From Chaetorhynchus papuensis (Eukaryota > Chordata > Aves > Passeriformes > Rhipiduridae), in NCBI GenBank assembly GCA_013396525.1, contig VWYX01000126.1, forward strand, positions 1 through 64,000: DNA of 64,000 bases, written 5' to 3'. The notes under the pieces are model-generated. The model did no database searches. It was not told the origin of the DNA and worked only from the letters and a program-made list of their open reading frames with translations. The position numbers and the translations under genes were made by a program. Shown here one piece after another: positions 1 to 13,564 of this stretch; position 1 is the stretch's first letter, and each line of letters starts with the position of its first letter.

Positions 1-3000
1 GAACTATGCAACAGAATTTCCTTAACTACAAGTAGCAGGAGGATTGCAATCAAAGAGGCCTATTGCAAGCACATCATTCTGATGATGCACTGACCCAGAG
101 TATGACACAGGCTGTTTGTGCCTCCATCCCTGCCTGCACCTGTAGCTACCCCCCGGACTGATGTGTGTGGGTGGCTTTGCTGCAGTTGGGCTATGAGAGC
201 AGCCAGCTCAATGGTTCCTTACGTATGAACTATACCAGGAAGAAAGGAAAGTGGTCCTGTGAGAGGTCCCAGATATCATCTCCTTCCTGACTGTTTAGGA
301 TTCCCATCTGTCCAGCAGTGACTGCCCCTATGGACTGCATATACTGTGGAAGCTTTGGTTGGGATTCAGTTAATTCAGTGACTAAAGCTTTATCTGTAAC
401 ATAATCAGTGCTATTCGGTGCCATGCTGAGGAGAAGGCCTTTAGAGACAGGTGATCCTTTACAGGTGTCTCAGTCCTTGGAAACATATGCCACCTTTTAT
501 CCGATTTCTCCAATTCCACAATATATACTTAAACAACAAAAGGAAAAGTCAGTCTAATTTGACAATTTGACATAACATTGATATGAGATCAAGAGGATGG
601 TACAAAGGCTGAGATGAAGCAGCAGAAAATCCTGCAGCATGATGCTGTGGTAAATCAGGAGGAAAAAACAACTCTTGTGCCTAGGATGTTTAGCAGAAAG
701 CCTTTACAACCTCTGCTTTAACTTGCATTTTCCAATGCCAAGATAAAGGAGGGATCTGCATATAACATAAGTATGTCAATGCTCTCATTTCAATCAAGTG
801 TCAAATATACTAATCATCCCAGGGCCTATATTGGCTTTTCTGTATGGGTAGAACATAGTCATTTTCTTATGACGTAAGTAAAGATATTTCTGAGTCTTTA
901 AATCCTGAGAACAAATTAGCCTCTATCCTGTGTTTTCTCAAGCTGCTATGTGCTATAACCTTGCCATCCCAGTGAAGATGTAAGTCTGACTATACTTCAA
1001 ATAGACTGATTTGTGGTGGTAAAAGACTAGGCTTAAGCCCAGGGCCTGGCCAAGTAGGTCGTGTCAAGTTCATGCCTATCAGGTATTCAAAAGCCATAAA
1101 CATTCCTCAGAAAGCCTATCCTCCAGAAAGGTTCCTCCAAGATAACATATGTTTGAGAGAGGGTTTTGCGTTGCTACATCACCACACAAATGACAAGTAT
1201 TACTGTCATCATTCTTCCTTCCTTAGCGTTTAACCCAATAGTCTCACTGGAGTCATAATTTATCAATTGCTAGGAGCACTACGAGATATAGATGGTATGA
1301 ATCAAACACAGCAATGACTGAGGTAGGGCTGGCTGGACTTGAAAGCAGAGATAGAGGCAGTGCCTAGGGAGGCACAAGGTATTTGAGTAGCCAACTGTTT
1401 GTAAGAAAATCTCTCCAGCAGGTGGAGGATGTAATTTGAACAGCACTTCCAAATTTAGTAGAGGCTTCCAGACCCACAAGTGTAATCCAGCTATATGTTT
1501 AGGGCAAGGCACCCCCTTGGTGGGACTTGGCAAAATCCATTAGGTGGACTTGCTCTCCACAGACCACATAAGGCCTATGTTGAGGAGCAAACTAATCTCT
1601 GTACTGAATAGCTTTGAGAAGCACAAAGAAGGCAAAACCATCTGATTCTTCTTCCTCTCAGTACTGCGTTGGCAAACATTTTCTGTCCCACCTTTAGAGG
1701 AACTGTGATGCTTCCCTTCTGTCCATGTTAAAATTTTCTGTGTGCCGTCCAGGCAAATCAGCAGCTATATTTTTGATGCAACACACTACTCAAATGTAAG
1801 GAAGAAATTAATCAACCCATCCTGGTTCTCAAACATGCTGAATTTACCACAGTGTCCACTGATGTTATGGACTGCCAGGCCTCAGAAGCCTCAAAAATGT
1901 CTAATTTTTTCATAGCAAGTCTGTGGGCCAGGCTGCAGTTCTCAGACCTGATGGTCTTGACTGTTTCAAGATGTATTAGCATGCAGGCCCCAAGGCAGGG
2001 TGGCCTCTGATTTTTTTTTCTGTGACTGTAGTATAAAATATTCTCTTGTCATCAGCTGGTTAGTACATTTGTATTTACCAACCATGTGTGCAGTTCCTGA
2101 CAGTGGCTAGACAGACTCAGCCATCCTTTGATGTGCAGCAGTGTTGTACCAAGTGTGCAAAACCTGGCCACCTGCTGATTTTGCTAACTCTTCTGGGTCC
2201 TGAATGCATGTTTATTTTATTTTTTAGCCATGGGAAACCACTCTGTAGAGTTACTGCCCACACAGCAGCTTTGAGTGGATAAGAGAAGTGAAAAATATGA
2301 GCAGCAAAATTAATTTTCCCTGACCCATCCCTTCCTCACAAAATGAAAAACCATGGGTTGCTGTACCTAGTGGCATATTTGTAATATAAGTGGGATCCTA
2401 ACCATGTTTATGAGTCAGGACAGAGTCATGGACACAATTTGTATCAGGCAGAGGAATGTACATGGAATATACTTTACAGAAACCATGGCTGATAGGTAGC
2501 ATCACCAGAAGGATTGTAGAGATGAGAGACAGTTTATCCATCCCAAGCTCTTCTGTGGCTTCTTCACCACCGAAGCTTGGGTATATTTTGTTTCTGAATT
2601 GGACTTTTTATTTACTAGTTACAAATTTTACACACCCTTTTAATAGTGTGCATTGTAACTGTTTAAAGCTGAGCATTAAACAGGCCCAGACACTGTTAAC
2701 AATCTGCAAGTTACGATATATTTTTTTGTGTAACTGCTTGTTATAGCATCAACTATTAAGAATTTATTACTGGTGCATTTTAGGTAGTGCTTTACAGTCA
2801 TTTAATTACAGCCATCCAGCAATCATTACATAAATATGCATCGAGAGCAGGAACCCCAATGTAAGTTGACCCAAAAGGCTTTTACCTGCCAAGACCAGAG
2901 TTTGGGCCCTCAGGTGGCAATGATGTCATTGCATATGCAGGGAAACACAAAGTTAAAGGCTGTGCAGGGAGCTGTGTTCCTCCCAGCACTAGGTGTTCAT

Positions 3001-6000
3001 GAAGTCACCAGCTGGAGCAAGAGCACTGTAGAGCTCCAAGGACCTGAACTTGGCCCTTGGCAAGCAAGTAAAGCAAAGTCGGCTCCCTTCCAGGCCTAGT
3101 CTCTGCAAAGATGTGGCTTTTGGCTGTGAGCATAGAAGTTCAGCTGCAGAACTAGGCCCTCTGGAGCCCATTGGTACCTCTGCTCTCAGCTGCCAAGTGC
3201 ATCCTTATACCCATTAACCCAACGTGCTTTGGTAGACCAGCAGACACACTTCATGTGACCCAAAGACAGTAGCTGGTCCAAAATGCATCTACCACATCTC
3301 CATGCTATTTGTGACTGCAGCACCACACCCATATTTGACAGTCTCTCTAGCTCCTGGCCAGGCTACTGCTCCTACGTCACGTATCACTGCTGGTGTCCTC
3401 CCTGCAATGGACTTCAGCCATCAGACTTCACTGTCAGTTCTGACAGTCTCTAACTCCTTCCTCCATTCAGTACTAACATTTTTCACTACTTCTTGAGAAA
3501 GCAAAAATCCCAATCTATCGCATTATAGCACTAAACAGTTCTTAGACATGCTATGAAACACTCTTGTTATCACTATGCTTGCACTTGAAGACAAGCTTAC
3601 CTAAAATTTAGTTGTTCTGTGTTAAGGCTGGCTCTTCCTCTGGGCTCAAGAATGGTTACATCACTGTATCTCTCTTGCCTCCAGCAATAACATGTTGGGG
3701 GTGAAAACTGGTATTCTCTGAATTGGTAAGCTCCATTTTTCCTCCTAGAAGCACCCTTGGAAGCTTACTGAAAAATTGAAGGATGAAACATTTCTGAAAG
3801 ACAGGCTGGCAAGTTGATGCAGGTTGCTCTAAATCAGGAGCAACATGTGCCACTTTGATTTTCTCTTGGAGCTGCCAGTCGGAACCAGCTGGGTTGTCTG
3901 GCTGACACTGGTTTTTTGGTACAACTACTCCAAAGCCCTCACTCTCCCTAAACAACACAAATCCTAGTTGCTTTTTCACGGCTTGTAGCAATGCTTTACC
4001 AATATCTGCAGCCTGCAGTTGCAGGAAGCGTGTGTTGCTCTCGTTACTGGATGCTGTTAGTACAGCATGACCCTGGGGAGACGTACAAGCTTGGATTTAT
4101 TCACAGATGGCCTGAAATGCGCTGAGTCTGGTCTATGACGCAGACCTGGTGGCCTGGAGGCTCACCTTTGTGGCGATGCACTTCAGCCTCACACTGTTAC
4201 TGTGTGGGAGATAGAGCCTGTTCATGCTGTAGCACAGGCGTATTCTCTGCTCCATCTCCAACGCCATTTGGGGTGAAAGTGTGACTGCCACGCAGCCAAA
4301 GCCCCACACTCTTTTGTATACAGTCTGCTGTGTAGGGGGTGTTGATTTGGACAGCACACATCCAACTGAACACAACATGAGAAAGCCAGGTGGGTTGCTG
4401 GGTGTGCTGCATCGAGCTTGCTCAAAGGACAAAGTGTCATTTGGGTGTTGTTTCCAGTCTCTCAGCATGGTTTTATTCTTCATATTTACTCCATGTTGTA
4501 TATTCTTAATCTAGCCTCATCTAATTTTCCCAGGTCACCTCCTAAATGACCTGAAGTCATGTTTATTTCTTGCTTTGGCAAGGTTTAGAGGCCAAGGATT
4601 TCCTGTGCTGTGCCTTGCACAAAACCCCAGTTGGAATGCAGTCCCTTGGGTCAGTGTCCTGTGGCCCAAGAGAGTTTAGGAGCCCACATCTGAAGGTGAA
4701 TGAGGCTGCTGTTAACAGTAACTAATACAGCAGTGTCCTCCAGCCCAGAACTAAAAACATCAGGCTTCAGAATTCAAAGAATCCCATTACAAATGAATGG
4801 TTTCTGCCCCAAGGATCTAACCAAAGGATGGCACAATGCAAAGCCCTTCTCCCCTGTGACTAGCTCTGGTATGTTCTTCTATCTTAAAAACAATATATTG
4901 TCGCTTTTTCTTTTTTTTTCTTGTGTCTCTTCTGTTGGAGGGCATTAGAAGTTTCACTGCTCTTTGTTCTTGTCCTGTGGTCTCTACCAGCACCACAAAG
5001 ACAGCTCAGCTACTCAATTTACTCGAGACAGCAGACACTTATCCCCTACACTGGCATAGCAGGAGGGTTGAGTAACCTGCTAGGAAGTAAGGATGGGAAA
5101 CAGCAGGAGGTAGGCAGCCAAGATTCCCTGGTGTTTCTTGGGCACTGGAAAGCCTTTCATAGTTTTTATTATAGTGATCCTGTGAGGAACAGTGCTGTTC
5201 CCACCACACAGGTGGAGATGGTAAAGTTAAGCTTGATGATTTTTCTACATCTCTCCACAAGTCTGAGCTGGGAGGCAGCCCAGGGGCAGAGTGCTGCCAA
5301 ACACTGGTAGCGATAGCTGGACCTGAGCAAAGAGTTGCCCTCGGGCTTAATGTGGGTCAAAAGCTTTTACTCATCTCTAGCAAGTGAAAGGCAGCTTACT
5401 ATAGGAGGTGAGTAACCATCAAGGTTGGACTTCCATGCTGGTGGACAAGGTTTTTTAGGAATGCTTTGGCAGATGTTGGCTTCAATGCTCAAAAGAAAAT
5501 TCAGAACACATAAAATCAAAACAAGGACAAGAAACCCTTTTATCACTGCTTTCCTGATACCCTTCTTTCTGTGTTTGCAAAGACCTTTTTTCACAGTTAT
5601 TTAAAAAAATAACAGTATGATCTCTTATTAAATGCAGTGACATTACGGCTTTAAACCAACTGTGCTGTCTAATTGTCTCTTTATCTTTCTCACACCCCAG
5701 CCTCTTTGAGCCTTGCCAGCAATTTGATAGCCATGGCAGGACATGGAGAGGTCTGGAAGTTTAGTTCCAGTAGCCTGTATTTTGCACCAGTGTCTTCTGG
5801 CAGAAAGATAAACCACAGAGCTGATTGCAAGTTCCTGTGGCCCAGGTTTCTGGCTACAAAACTGGGAAGGATAAACACCTTCTTAAGCACTGCAAGATAG
5901 AAATAGAACAATACAAAGGAATGGAAATCCTCTCATAATGCAACGGCTAGAAGCAATCCAGCTGTTTTGTTTTATTCCCACCATGAGAACTATGGTCAGT

Positions 6001-9000
6001 CCTAGTGCAAGCTTGGCCACCTGTCAGATCAAGTTTGTGAACTAAGGCTTATTGGAATTTGACACGCTCTTGTCTTGGAGCATGCTGGTATGATCAATGC
6101 AGATTCCTCCTACAGCAGTGACACAATGTGTATGCTACCCATGCTGTCCCAGATGCCCCTCATAAATCATTAAAATACTGGCTAGTTCTAATCAGATCCT
6201 TTGAGTTATAACGTAATATACTATTTGAGAACTAAAACCAGTAAATCAAGTTAGAGGTCAGAGTTAGACTGAACACAGCTGAGGCTTGCTTGCTGATGTG
6301 TATATAGTCTAAGAGATGCAACAGAAGGAGATGAAATCCCAAGTCAGCTAAGCAAATTGCTTTCTTCTCATTGTAAAGGCTTGCTACTAAGTCTGTGAAA
6401 GAGAAAAAAATAGGAATTCATCATATTCTGTAGCAGAGCTGATTTGAGGTCTAGAATTTCCCAGCAATTGTGTTAGCTCTTGGGATTGTAGGTATTTCTG
6501 ATCATTTGTCCTCCAGGTTAACTCTTACCATCTTTCTAAAACAAACTAGCAGCTAAAAATATGTGCCCTCAAACGTCATAGATCACCCACTACAAAAACA
6601 GAACATATTTTCTCCTATAGCATAGAAAACAGGTATCTTTTAATACAAAAAAAAAAATCATATCCCATTAGAAGGCAGCTATTTGTGGTTGCACTCTTCA
6701 GTCTTGTCTGGGACGCAACAGGCACCTTTGTGAAGAGGAGGCTGCACTGCCCAAGTGCTGGGAACCCAGAAGTTTGTGTGCTGGGGTACTACTGCATAAA
6801 CCCAAATAATCAATGTTTTCTATATGGAAAAGGTTGAGAACCATCTGAATTTTTCAAGTGTTACCTGATTCTGAGGACAACGTGGTATAGGGTATGGCCA
6901 AGCTCCACGATCAACAAGTAGTTTGGCCACCATAAATGGTATCTGTCAAAGAGTAATACTGAAACGAACTTCCCCATTTATGCTGTATTTGCATGGACAT
7001 TTTGTTTCTTACATTATACTTAAAAAGAGTAATTCTTTCTTCCCTCATGGCAAAGACAGTCTGGGGCAGAGGATCCTGCAGGCTGTGTCATTCTCAGTAC
7101 TGCTGTGTACTTCCTCGTATTTACTTTATACTTTTCCCTTAAACCTCTCTGTCCTAAACTGGACAGAATGTTTTTAAAGCCCATAAAGCAGAGTAACTTG
7201 GCACCTGAGTTACACCTACAGAGCTTTATTTCTGTAGTGGTCTGCAGGGAAGGCTCTCAGAGCCCCAGTTGTGGTAGCCTCCCTTCAGTCACAAACATCA
7301 CCAGAACAGGACTTTGCTCTAATCCTGTGAAAGCCTGTTATTCTGGGCACAGGCTTAGCTTTTGGGAGGTGTGAGTTGTATGAACTCTTGGGGTTCATGC
7401 TGGCTACTCTTGAGCTGAAACATCTGGCGATCCAGAAAGTCACCATAAACCAGTGAGCGAAGTCTCCATGAGTCACTGGCAGTAAATAAAAGAACCAGCA
7501 AAACCAAGGTAATAAATAACGGGTGGTGAACAGAGTGAAGCTTGGCCTATTTGAAAGATGCACTAACACCTCCAAAGTGGGTGCATGTATGGAGCAAGAT
7601 GGATTAATATTGTGTTTTATTTCTATTAGACCTCAAGCAAGTTTGAATTTCTCTTAAACCTGGTAGCGAAATAGTTGAAACATAGAAGGAGACAGAATGA
7701 TCAGTTTCATCAGAGGTGCAGCACAGCTTGGTGCAGCAACTTAATGAAGATTTGTTGGTCAACAACAATCTCCCAACCCACTTAACATGCTCTCCATTTA
7801 ATTCGCTCTGCTGTTGTAGCAAATGTGAAGCCCCAAAGTCAGACTCAGCTTTCATGGCTCTTGTAGTCTCTGCAGTGTCAGCAGGAAGCACAAACTAAAG
7901 AATTAGAGCCTGGACTTGAGCAATGAATATTTCTCTTAATGAAACCCAAACCCAGGTGACATTTTTGGGAGAGCGGAAACAGGAAATGGAGTCCCTTTGG
8001 GGGGCAGGGGCTGTTCACAACACTCAGAAACTTGGCCCACATTTCTGGTCTCCTCCCTTTCTACTCCACAAAGGGCTTGTAGCATTTTTAGACAAACTTG
8101 GATCCATTGTATGTTGTGAGAGAACCTGCTGGGAAATTAGGGGACTCCTGCACTCCAGGGCAAAGGAAATGTGTGTTTCTGCTTTGTGTTTTTAGGAAAG
8201 TAGGAAGATTCAAAATAAAACACAACAGATGGGAATCTCACAGAGACAGACACTGGGAAATGTTTAGACAAGCTTTGTTCCCAGTTCTTGAGCTTAGAAT
8301 TTAGCCACGAAACTGCAGAGAGACTTCAAAAAGACAATGAAATGCATTTTGGCTTCAAATACAGTTCCTCCAGATTCCAATGAGAGTTGTGCACGTGAAT
8401 CTGAAGGCAGAATATAGCAGCAGTATGGGGAATAGATGTAATATGAGAAACTCTCATGCTATATTATTATAGTCTGAATTGTTTCCATCATTTTGGGTTA
8501 AGTAATTCCCCACTATCCATCTCTAAAGTGCAAACAGTGCAGCCTTGATGTGCCCCAGGGAAAGGAAGCAAACCAGCCTTTGAATCTTTACCCAACCTTA
8601 CTGCTCATATTTTGCTTTCAGTGAGTAAGTGTTCAAATCCTTTAATACTTCATTCCCATAAAAATATATTTACCAGGGGTTTTTGTGGCAGCAGTGAGGC
8701 TGTGTTTATTATTTCAGGAACACCACACGACTGGCTTTAGAGAAAAGACAAGGCAGGAGCATGGCGTGCTGCAAATCTATCAGAGAACAGCATGTTTTCC
8801 ACCTGTTGAGGCAGCAACCACAATAACAGATGCACATAATAATTACCTGTACCTCAAAGGCAGCACCAAGTCCTGTACCTTCTGCTCCCCACCTAGCAGA
8901 CAGCTTGGTAACAGAATTACAAAAGAGAAGCATTGAGACAGAGTAGGTAGTGCCTTGTGAAGAATGAAAAAGCAGCTCTTATTAAAAGAGAAACTGGAAG

Positions 9001-10690
9001 GTGGAAGATGAGGAGGAAAGATCTGAGGCACCATGATGCTAAAAGAAGAGTGGAGCTAAGGAACTCCAGGAGCCTACCTTTTTTTTAGAGTGGCAGTCAG
9101 ATTTTTGCTACTACTTTCCAAAGATGCTTTCATTAGTACTCTGAACATTAGAGATAATTTCTACTGATAAATAGGTGCTCCACACACCTACTGGAGCCCA
9201 TTCCTTCCCAGAGAAGGATGGTCCTGCAGTGCCAAGAGGGGCACACAGGGTAAGGGCCTCATCTCAAGTGATACCATGAATGACCACAACTTTATGCCAG
9301 TACCCTGCTCCTATTCTTCTCTCTGCTGCCTGGCACTGGGATTGTGCTGGAGCTACACACACCCTTTTGTTTCCAAGTGCCCCAGAGCACCTGGTGTAAG
9401 AAGGGCAGGGGACAGTATGGGGAGCAGATGTTTTTGGTCTTTCCTGCTTAAGTGCTGAGGCTTGTAAGGCTTGTCTCTTTCTCTTCTTCCTCTGACTACC
9501 CAAAGTGGTAACATTTGGCTGGGTGAGGATTTGACCTCTGGAGTGATTTGTACCACGGTAGTTCCTTGTTGCACAAAGGAACAGATCCTTTCTAGAAAGG
9601 ATTTGTAGGGGAAATGATCTCAGGCCCCATTTAATCTTGACAGAAGAAAATGATGAGAAGACTGTGTGCTGAGTTGGAGTTTTCCTTTGAATTCCTATGG
9701 TGTTGAAGGCAGCACTATAAATAGACACGCTATCCTTTTTACCCTGGTACAATTCTGTCTCCAGCTCCCCATACAGACAGCAAGTCTGCTGGTAGGTATT
9801 TAACAGGAATTAATTTAACCCAGTCTTCTCCTTCTGTACTCTTTTACTCCAAACATCACAATGACTTCCACAGCCATACAAGCATATTTCCTCAATAAAA
9901 ATGTTCTGAGGAAGACTGCTGATATTAAAAATCCCATATCTGTCTGAAAAGTCTATCCTAGTTATAAATAATCCATAAATGCCCCAAACGATAAAGAGTT
10001 AGTATTAAAAAAACCCAAAAACCAAAAAAAAAAAAACCAAAAAAAAAAAAACACACCCAAAAAACCCAAAAAAAACCTCCCCCCCTTACTCTCCTCTCAA
10101 ACTTCTTACTCTTTCATTTTGTTTCTCCCAGGTTTTGTTTGTGAACTGCAAAGCATTTTATTCATAGTCTGTTTCATATTTTCTCCAGTGTAACTGGCTG
10201 GACAGTCTCTCCCTTCCCAGGATCGACTTGTGAACATCAGCTGAGAGGAAGGAAACCCACATCCAGTGTTTCATGGCTATTATCTTAAAGATAGATCGGT
10301 AAGAAATTTAAATACAAGCCAGATTGGTATTTAAATAAAATGGGTTTGGGGTTTTTTCAAGCATCTCTTTCAGCAAGAGATCCTCAGCCCGTAAGTCCAG
10401 CCGGAAAGCAAACTCGAATTTTCACAAATATTGGAATTGCTGGGTACAAGGGCCCAGCCGCTGCTCTGGCCTGGCCCCGCCAGGGGCTCGCAGCTGGCGG
10501 AGCTGGCTGTGGGGGTTTACACTGCTCGGTACAGGTGCTGACTTCACTGGGGCTTGGTTTGTAAACAAGCTTAAAGGTACTTGCCTGGTGGTCGAAGCTC
10601 CCGCGCTGCGGTGTCTTGGATTACCTTTGTGTGAATAATACCACTCACTTTCCTCCTAATGTGCCAGCTGCACAACAAGTTTCTAGCTTC
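1..10690. other. Intergenic region left of DUSP13B, no gene recognised
   Basis: I find no exon of a known gene on either strand here. By amniote synteny the next gene to the left should be DUSP29 (DUPD1), but I do not see its conserved HVNEVWP, THVLNAAHG or VHCVMGRSRS segments. A few minus-strand stretches between positions 230 and 4130 look coding-like and are treated as a finding. There is an A-rich low-complexity block at about 10006-10085. Confidence is for the absence of a recognisable gene, not for the absence of function. Confidence 0.6.
10006..10085. repeat. A/C-rich low-complexity tract
   Basis: Runs of A interrupted by CC or CCC, ending in a short C run. It reads as a simple repeat of AAAAC or AAAACC type. 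I see no retroposon body joined to it. Confidence 0.8.
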
Positions 10691-10699
10691 TCCGGGTGT

Positions 10700-11390
10700 T
10701 CAGTTTATTCAAAGCCTATTTTTAATTCTGTTAATTACAACCCGTATTCCTCTACCCTCTTTGGACCTGCCGCGGGGTGAGGCAGCTGGCGAGGCTGAGC
10801 TGTGGAGGAGGCCGGTGCCAGCGGCTGTGACCGGCCGGGGGCGCGGGTGGTGCCGGGACACGGAGCCTGAGGGCTGCCTCGGCTACAGGGGGTGCCACCC
10901 CTGCTCCTTGCGGGGCAGCCGCGGCTCGGCCCAGCTGTGAGGCGTGAGGGGGTGGCTGAGCTTAGTCGTGGCCCGCCCGTGTGGGGGGCAGCCGGGTCCG
11001 TCCGTGCTGTGCCCCACTCTGCCAGGCGGCGCGGGCCGCCCGCGGCGGGACAGGGCGAGCGCCCTCCCGAGCATCGGCTGCCCCGTTTTCCCCAGGGTTT
11101 GACCCGAATTCGGAACAAAGCGGCCAGGGCGGGTCCGAGGCCCGGATCCGGGTGGCAGCGCCCGCCGCTCGGCGCGGCCCCGGCGGGACCCTCCCGCGCC
11201 CTCCCGACCGGCCGGGGGCGCCGCCCGCGCCGGGCCGACCGCGCCACCTGGCGGCGGCAGCCGCAGCCGCGGGCGGGGGCCGGGCGGAGGGCAGCGTACG
11301 GGATGGGATGGGATGCGGGATTGGGATGGGATGCGGAGTGCGGTTTTGGGAGAAAAACTGCACGCGAGACATCGCAACCTGAGAAGTTGC
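10700..11390. promoter_or_regulatory. Orphan CpG island
   Basis: A very GC- and CpG-rich block sits in otherwise AT-rich DNA. It contains many CGCC, GGCG and CCGCCC (Sp1-like) words and ends in a short run of GGGAT/GGGATGC units at 11298-11342. A segment at 11241-11255 (GCGCCACCTGGCGGC) resembles a CTCF core. It lies about 2 kb downstream of the DUSP13B stop codon and is not attached to any coding exon I can recognise. It could be the start of a non-coding RNA, an upstream promoter for the gene expected to the left, or an insulator. The long open frames through it are what GC-rich DNA gives by chance. Confidence 0.65.
11298..11342 (+). repeat. GGGAT-type short tandem repeat at CpG-island edge
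   Basis: Imperfect repeats of GGGAT and GGGATGC. Several G-triplets are closely spaced, so a G-quadruplex is possible on the plus strand. Confidence 0.6.
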
Positions 11391-12513
11391 ATTCTGTGTG
11401 TTACTTTGCTGCGCCTACAGTATTTTTACCATCAGAGTAAGCTGCAGATTTCCAGTTGTACCAATTAGTATTTTAAAAGCGTGGTAAGTTTGTGTCCTGT
11501 GAAATGTGTTTAATGTGTACATGCTCTAATACCCCCAGCAACACCATCCTCAGCTCTGCCCTTTGCTCCAGCCCAAAAATGGCTGGTTGGCCTCGATCCT
11601 GCTTCCTAGAGAGGGAAGGATAAGAATATGTGGTTCTTGTACTTGAGGCTGGGGGCATCTCTATAGACAGATCCAATGGGGGGTTTTCTGTGACTTGTTC
11701 TGCAAGTTTAAATCACTTTGTTAGATTTAATTGGTAACAGAAACATGGATATTAAATTTTGGGTTGGGTCTGAAGCATACTTTAAATTTGGCTATTTCTA
11801 CTTGCTTAAGTTTTGTTGCCTTTGCAGAGCAGCCCCAGAGCTCATGGGGAGGTTTCATTATGCAGGGAACTAAAGCAAAGAAGTGTTCCAGTACTTCTCT
11901 ACTGCTGCTCAGGGCTGTCCAATCCACAGGGTAAGTCCAAAGTAAAACCCCCTGAGACGCTCTTGGTATGACCTTGGCATCAGGTCCTCGGTGCCAAATA
12001 CTCTGCTCTGTGCTCTGACTCCTGTAGTCTGGCCCACAGGCCAGATGTAGGTGTCACCTAAGAGCATTTTAAAAGGTGCTGAGTTGTCTGTCCTGAGGGC
12101 AGAAATTAACCTTGTAGACAATACTGGAACTGGCAAGGAATGTTTTCCCTTGTTGCTGTGCTGGTTTTGAGTAGCCAGCTCACATGGTGGGGAGTATTCA
12201 TGCCTCTGCATTCCTGAGTTTGGTACTAGGAATACAAACTGCCATCCCCAGCTGGCTTTGGAGCTGGCTTTGTGCTGCAAATGCTTGTCCGCTGGGAACC
12301 AAAAGCCAGATGTGCTTCACACAGTTTCCAGGCAGCACTGATCCATCAGATGACAGTAGCTATTGAGTGCTCTTATGGTGGCCCAGAGACACAAAGATGA
12401 AAGCCCGATGCCTGTCAACACCTCCCTTGCCATTCCTGTGTCTTCAGTTTTCACTTGAGTCCACCTCACAAAAGCAAATGCCACAGAATATGATGTTGCA
12501 ATGTTAATAACCT

Positions 12514-12519
12514 TTTATT
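12514..12519 (-). terminator. Candidate distal poly(A) signal of DUSP13B
   Basis: AATAAA on the minus strand, about 820 bases downstream of the DUSP13B stop. A weaker alternative to the proximal signal at 13213. Confidence 0.3.
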
Positions 12520-13212
12520 TTTGAGAAAGAAAATCCCAAGTTTTATAATTTTGAACTGTCAGACAAATTTGGGATACACTGAACTTTGTTGTCAAATATT
12601 TTCCTGCACCAGCCTCAGCTGGGAACCCACCTTCTTCTTTAAAAGCATTTTCTGCAGCATTTCCTCGACGATTTTTACTATGAAAGATGAACAATATTTG
12701 AATGTCCTCTCACAGAAATGTATTTTCATGGAGGAAAAAGGCTCTGATGAACACTGTAGAGATATCTGGAATAATTTCTTAGAGTGGCTTGTGTTGTTTC
12801 TCAGCTTCTCTGCCTTCAAACTCAGGAGCTCCACCAATTGTAAAAGCAAGAACTAACCAGTGCCAGATTCAAGTCTCAAAATACAAACCCTCTGAGATAC
12901 AGGGAGCAAAGGGGTGGGGGGCTGGTTCATAAGAAAACTTCTAAGCATTACTGTAGCATAAATAATATGGCATCTTTCACCTCAAATAGCCTAACACTTC
13001 ATAAAGTGATACGAGCTTCACTAGTTGCTGAAACACAGCTATTTCTGAAGTGGAACCTGATCTCTTTCTCTTTTTTTCTTTTTCTTTTTTTTTCTTTTAA
13101 ACCGGCAGACAGCAGTGTTTTAAGGTGGAGAGTGAAGGATAGAGTATACAACCAATCATAAATATAAATCCAGGAAGGCTTTGCAAAACAGAAAGAACAA
13201 GCAAAATCTACT

Positions 13213-13218
13213 TTTATT
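13213..13218 (-). terminator. Candidate proximal poly(A) signal of DUSP13B
   Basis: AATAAA on the minus strand, about 120 bases downstream of the DUSP13B stop codon. This is the first canonical signal after the stop. Confidence 0.45.
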
Positions 13219-13337
13219 AATAACATGCATCCTGGTATCTCATAAACTTGTGTCCTAAATATATAAATGCAATTCATCCATAAGAGATACAGGCAACTGA
13301 AATAAGATTTTGTCCTCTTTCTTTCAGCAATACTCTC

Positions 13338-13564
13338 TCACAGGCCTTTGCTAAGAGATGCTCTGGTTCCTTTCCTCTCTTCGTTCAGTTTAATGTCCAA
13401 GTCCCGGAGCTGGCTGAGGAACCCCGAATTTGGGCAGATGTTTCTGTGAGCACTCACTGTCTTCAGAGCATCCACAAGTGTCATGTTTTCATGGATCATT
13501 AAAAAGGCAAGCACTAAAGTTGCCGAGCGGCTCACTCCCATGGCACAATGAACGAACACCTTAC
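13338..13564 (-). CDS. DUSP13B: DUSP13B coding exon 3 (catalytic loop and C-terminus)
   Basis: Begins after the acceptor TTTCTGCAG at 13565-13573 and encodes GKVFVHCAMGVSRSATLVLA onward, ending in SLSKGL and TGA. It joins exon 2 in phase 1 (G|GT). The exon itself starts with GTAAGG, which mimics a donor site, but the reading frame and the match to other DUSP13B proteins fix the boundary. Confidence 0.93.

Noticed and set aside
2088..2282. Retroviral zinc-knuckle on the plus strand
   Set aside because: Only a partial CxxCxxxxH pattern in a frame without the final Cys, and no neighbouring retroviral sequence in the same orientation. Too little to annotate.
9264..9752. 162-codon minus-strand open frame
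   Set aside because: No recognisable domain or signal. Composition is that of non-coding DNA, with no splice or promoter context. A frame of this length can occur by chance in 64 kb.
10735..11440. Several 130-180-codon frames on both strands
   Set aside because: All lie inside the CpG island, are Pro/Arg/Gly/Ala-rich and overlap each other. GC-rich DNA has few stop codons.
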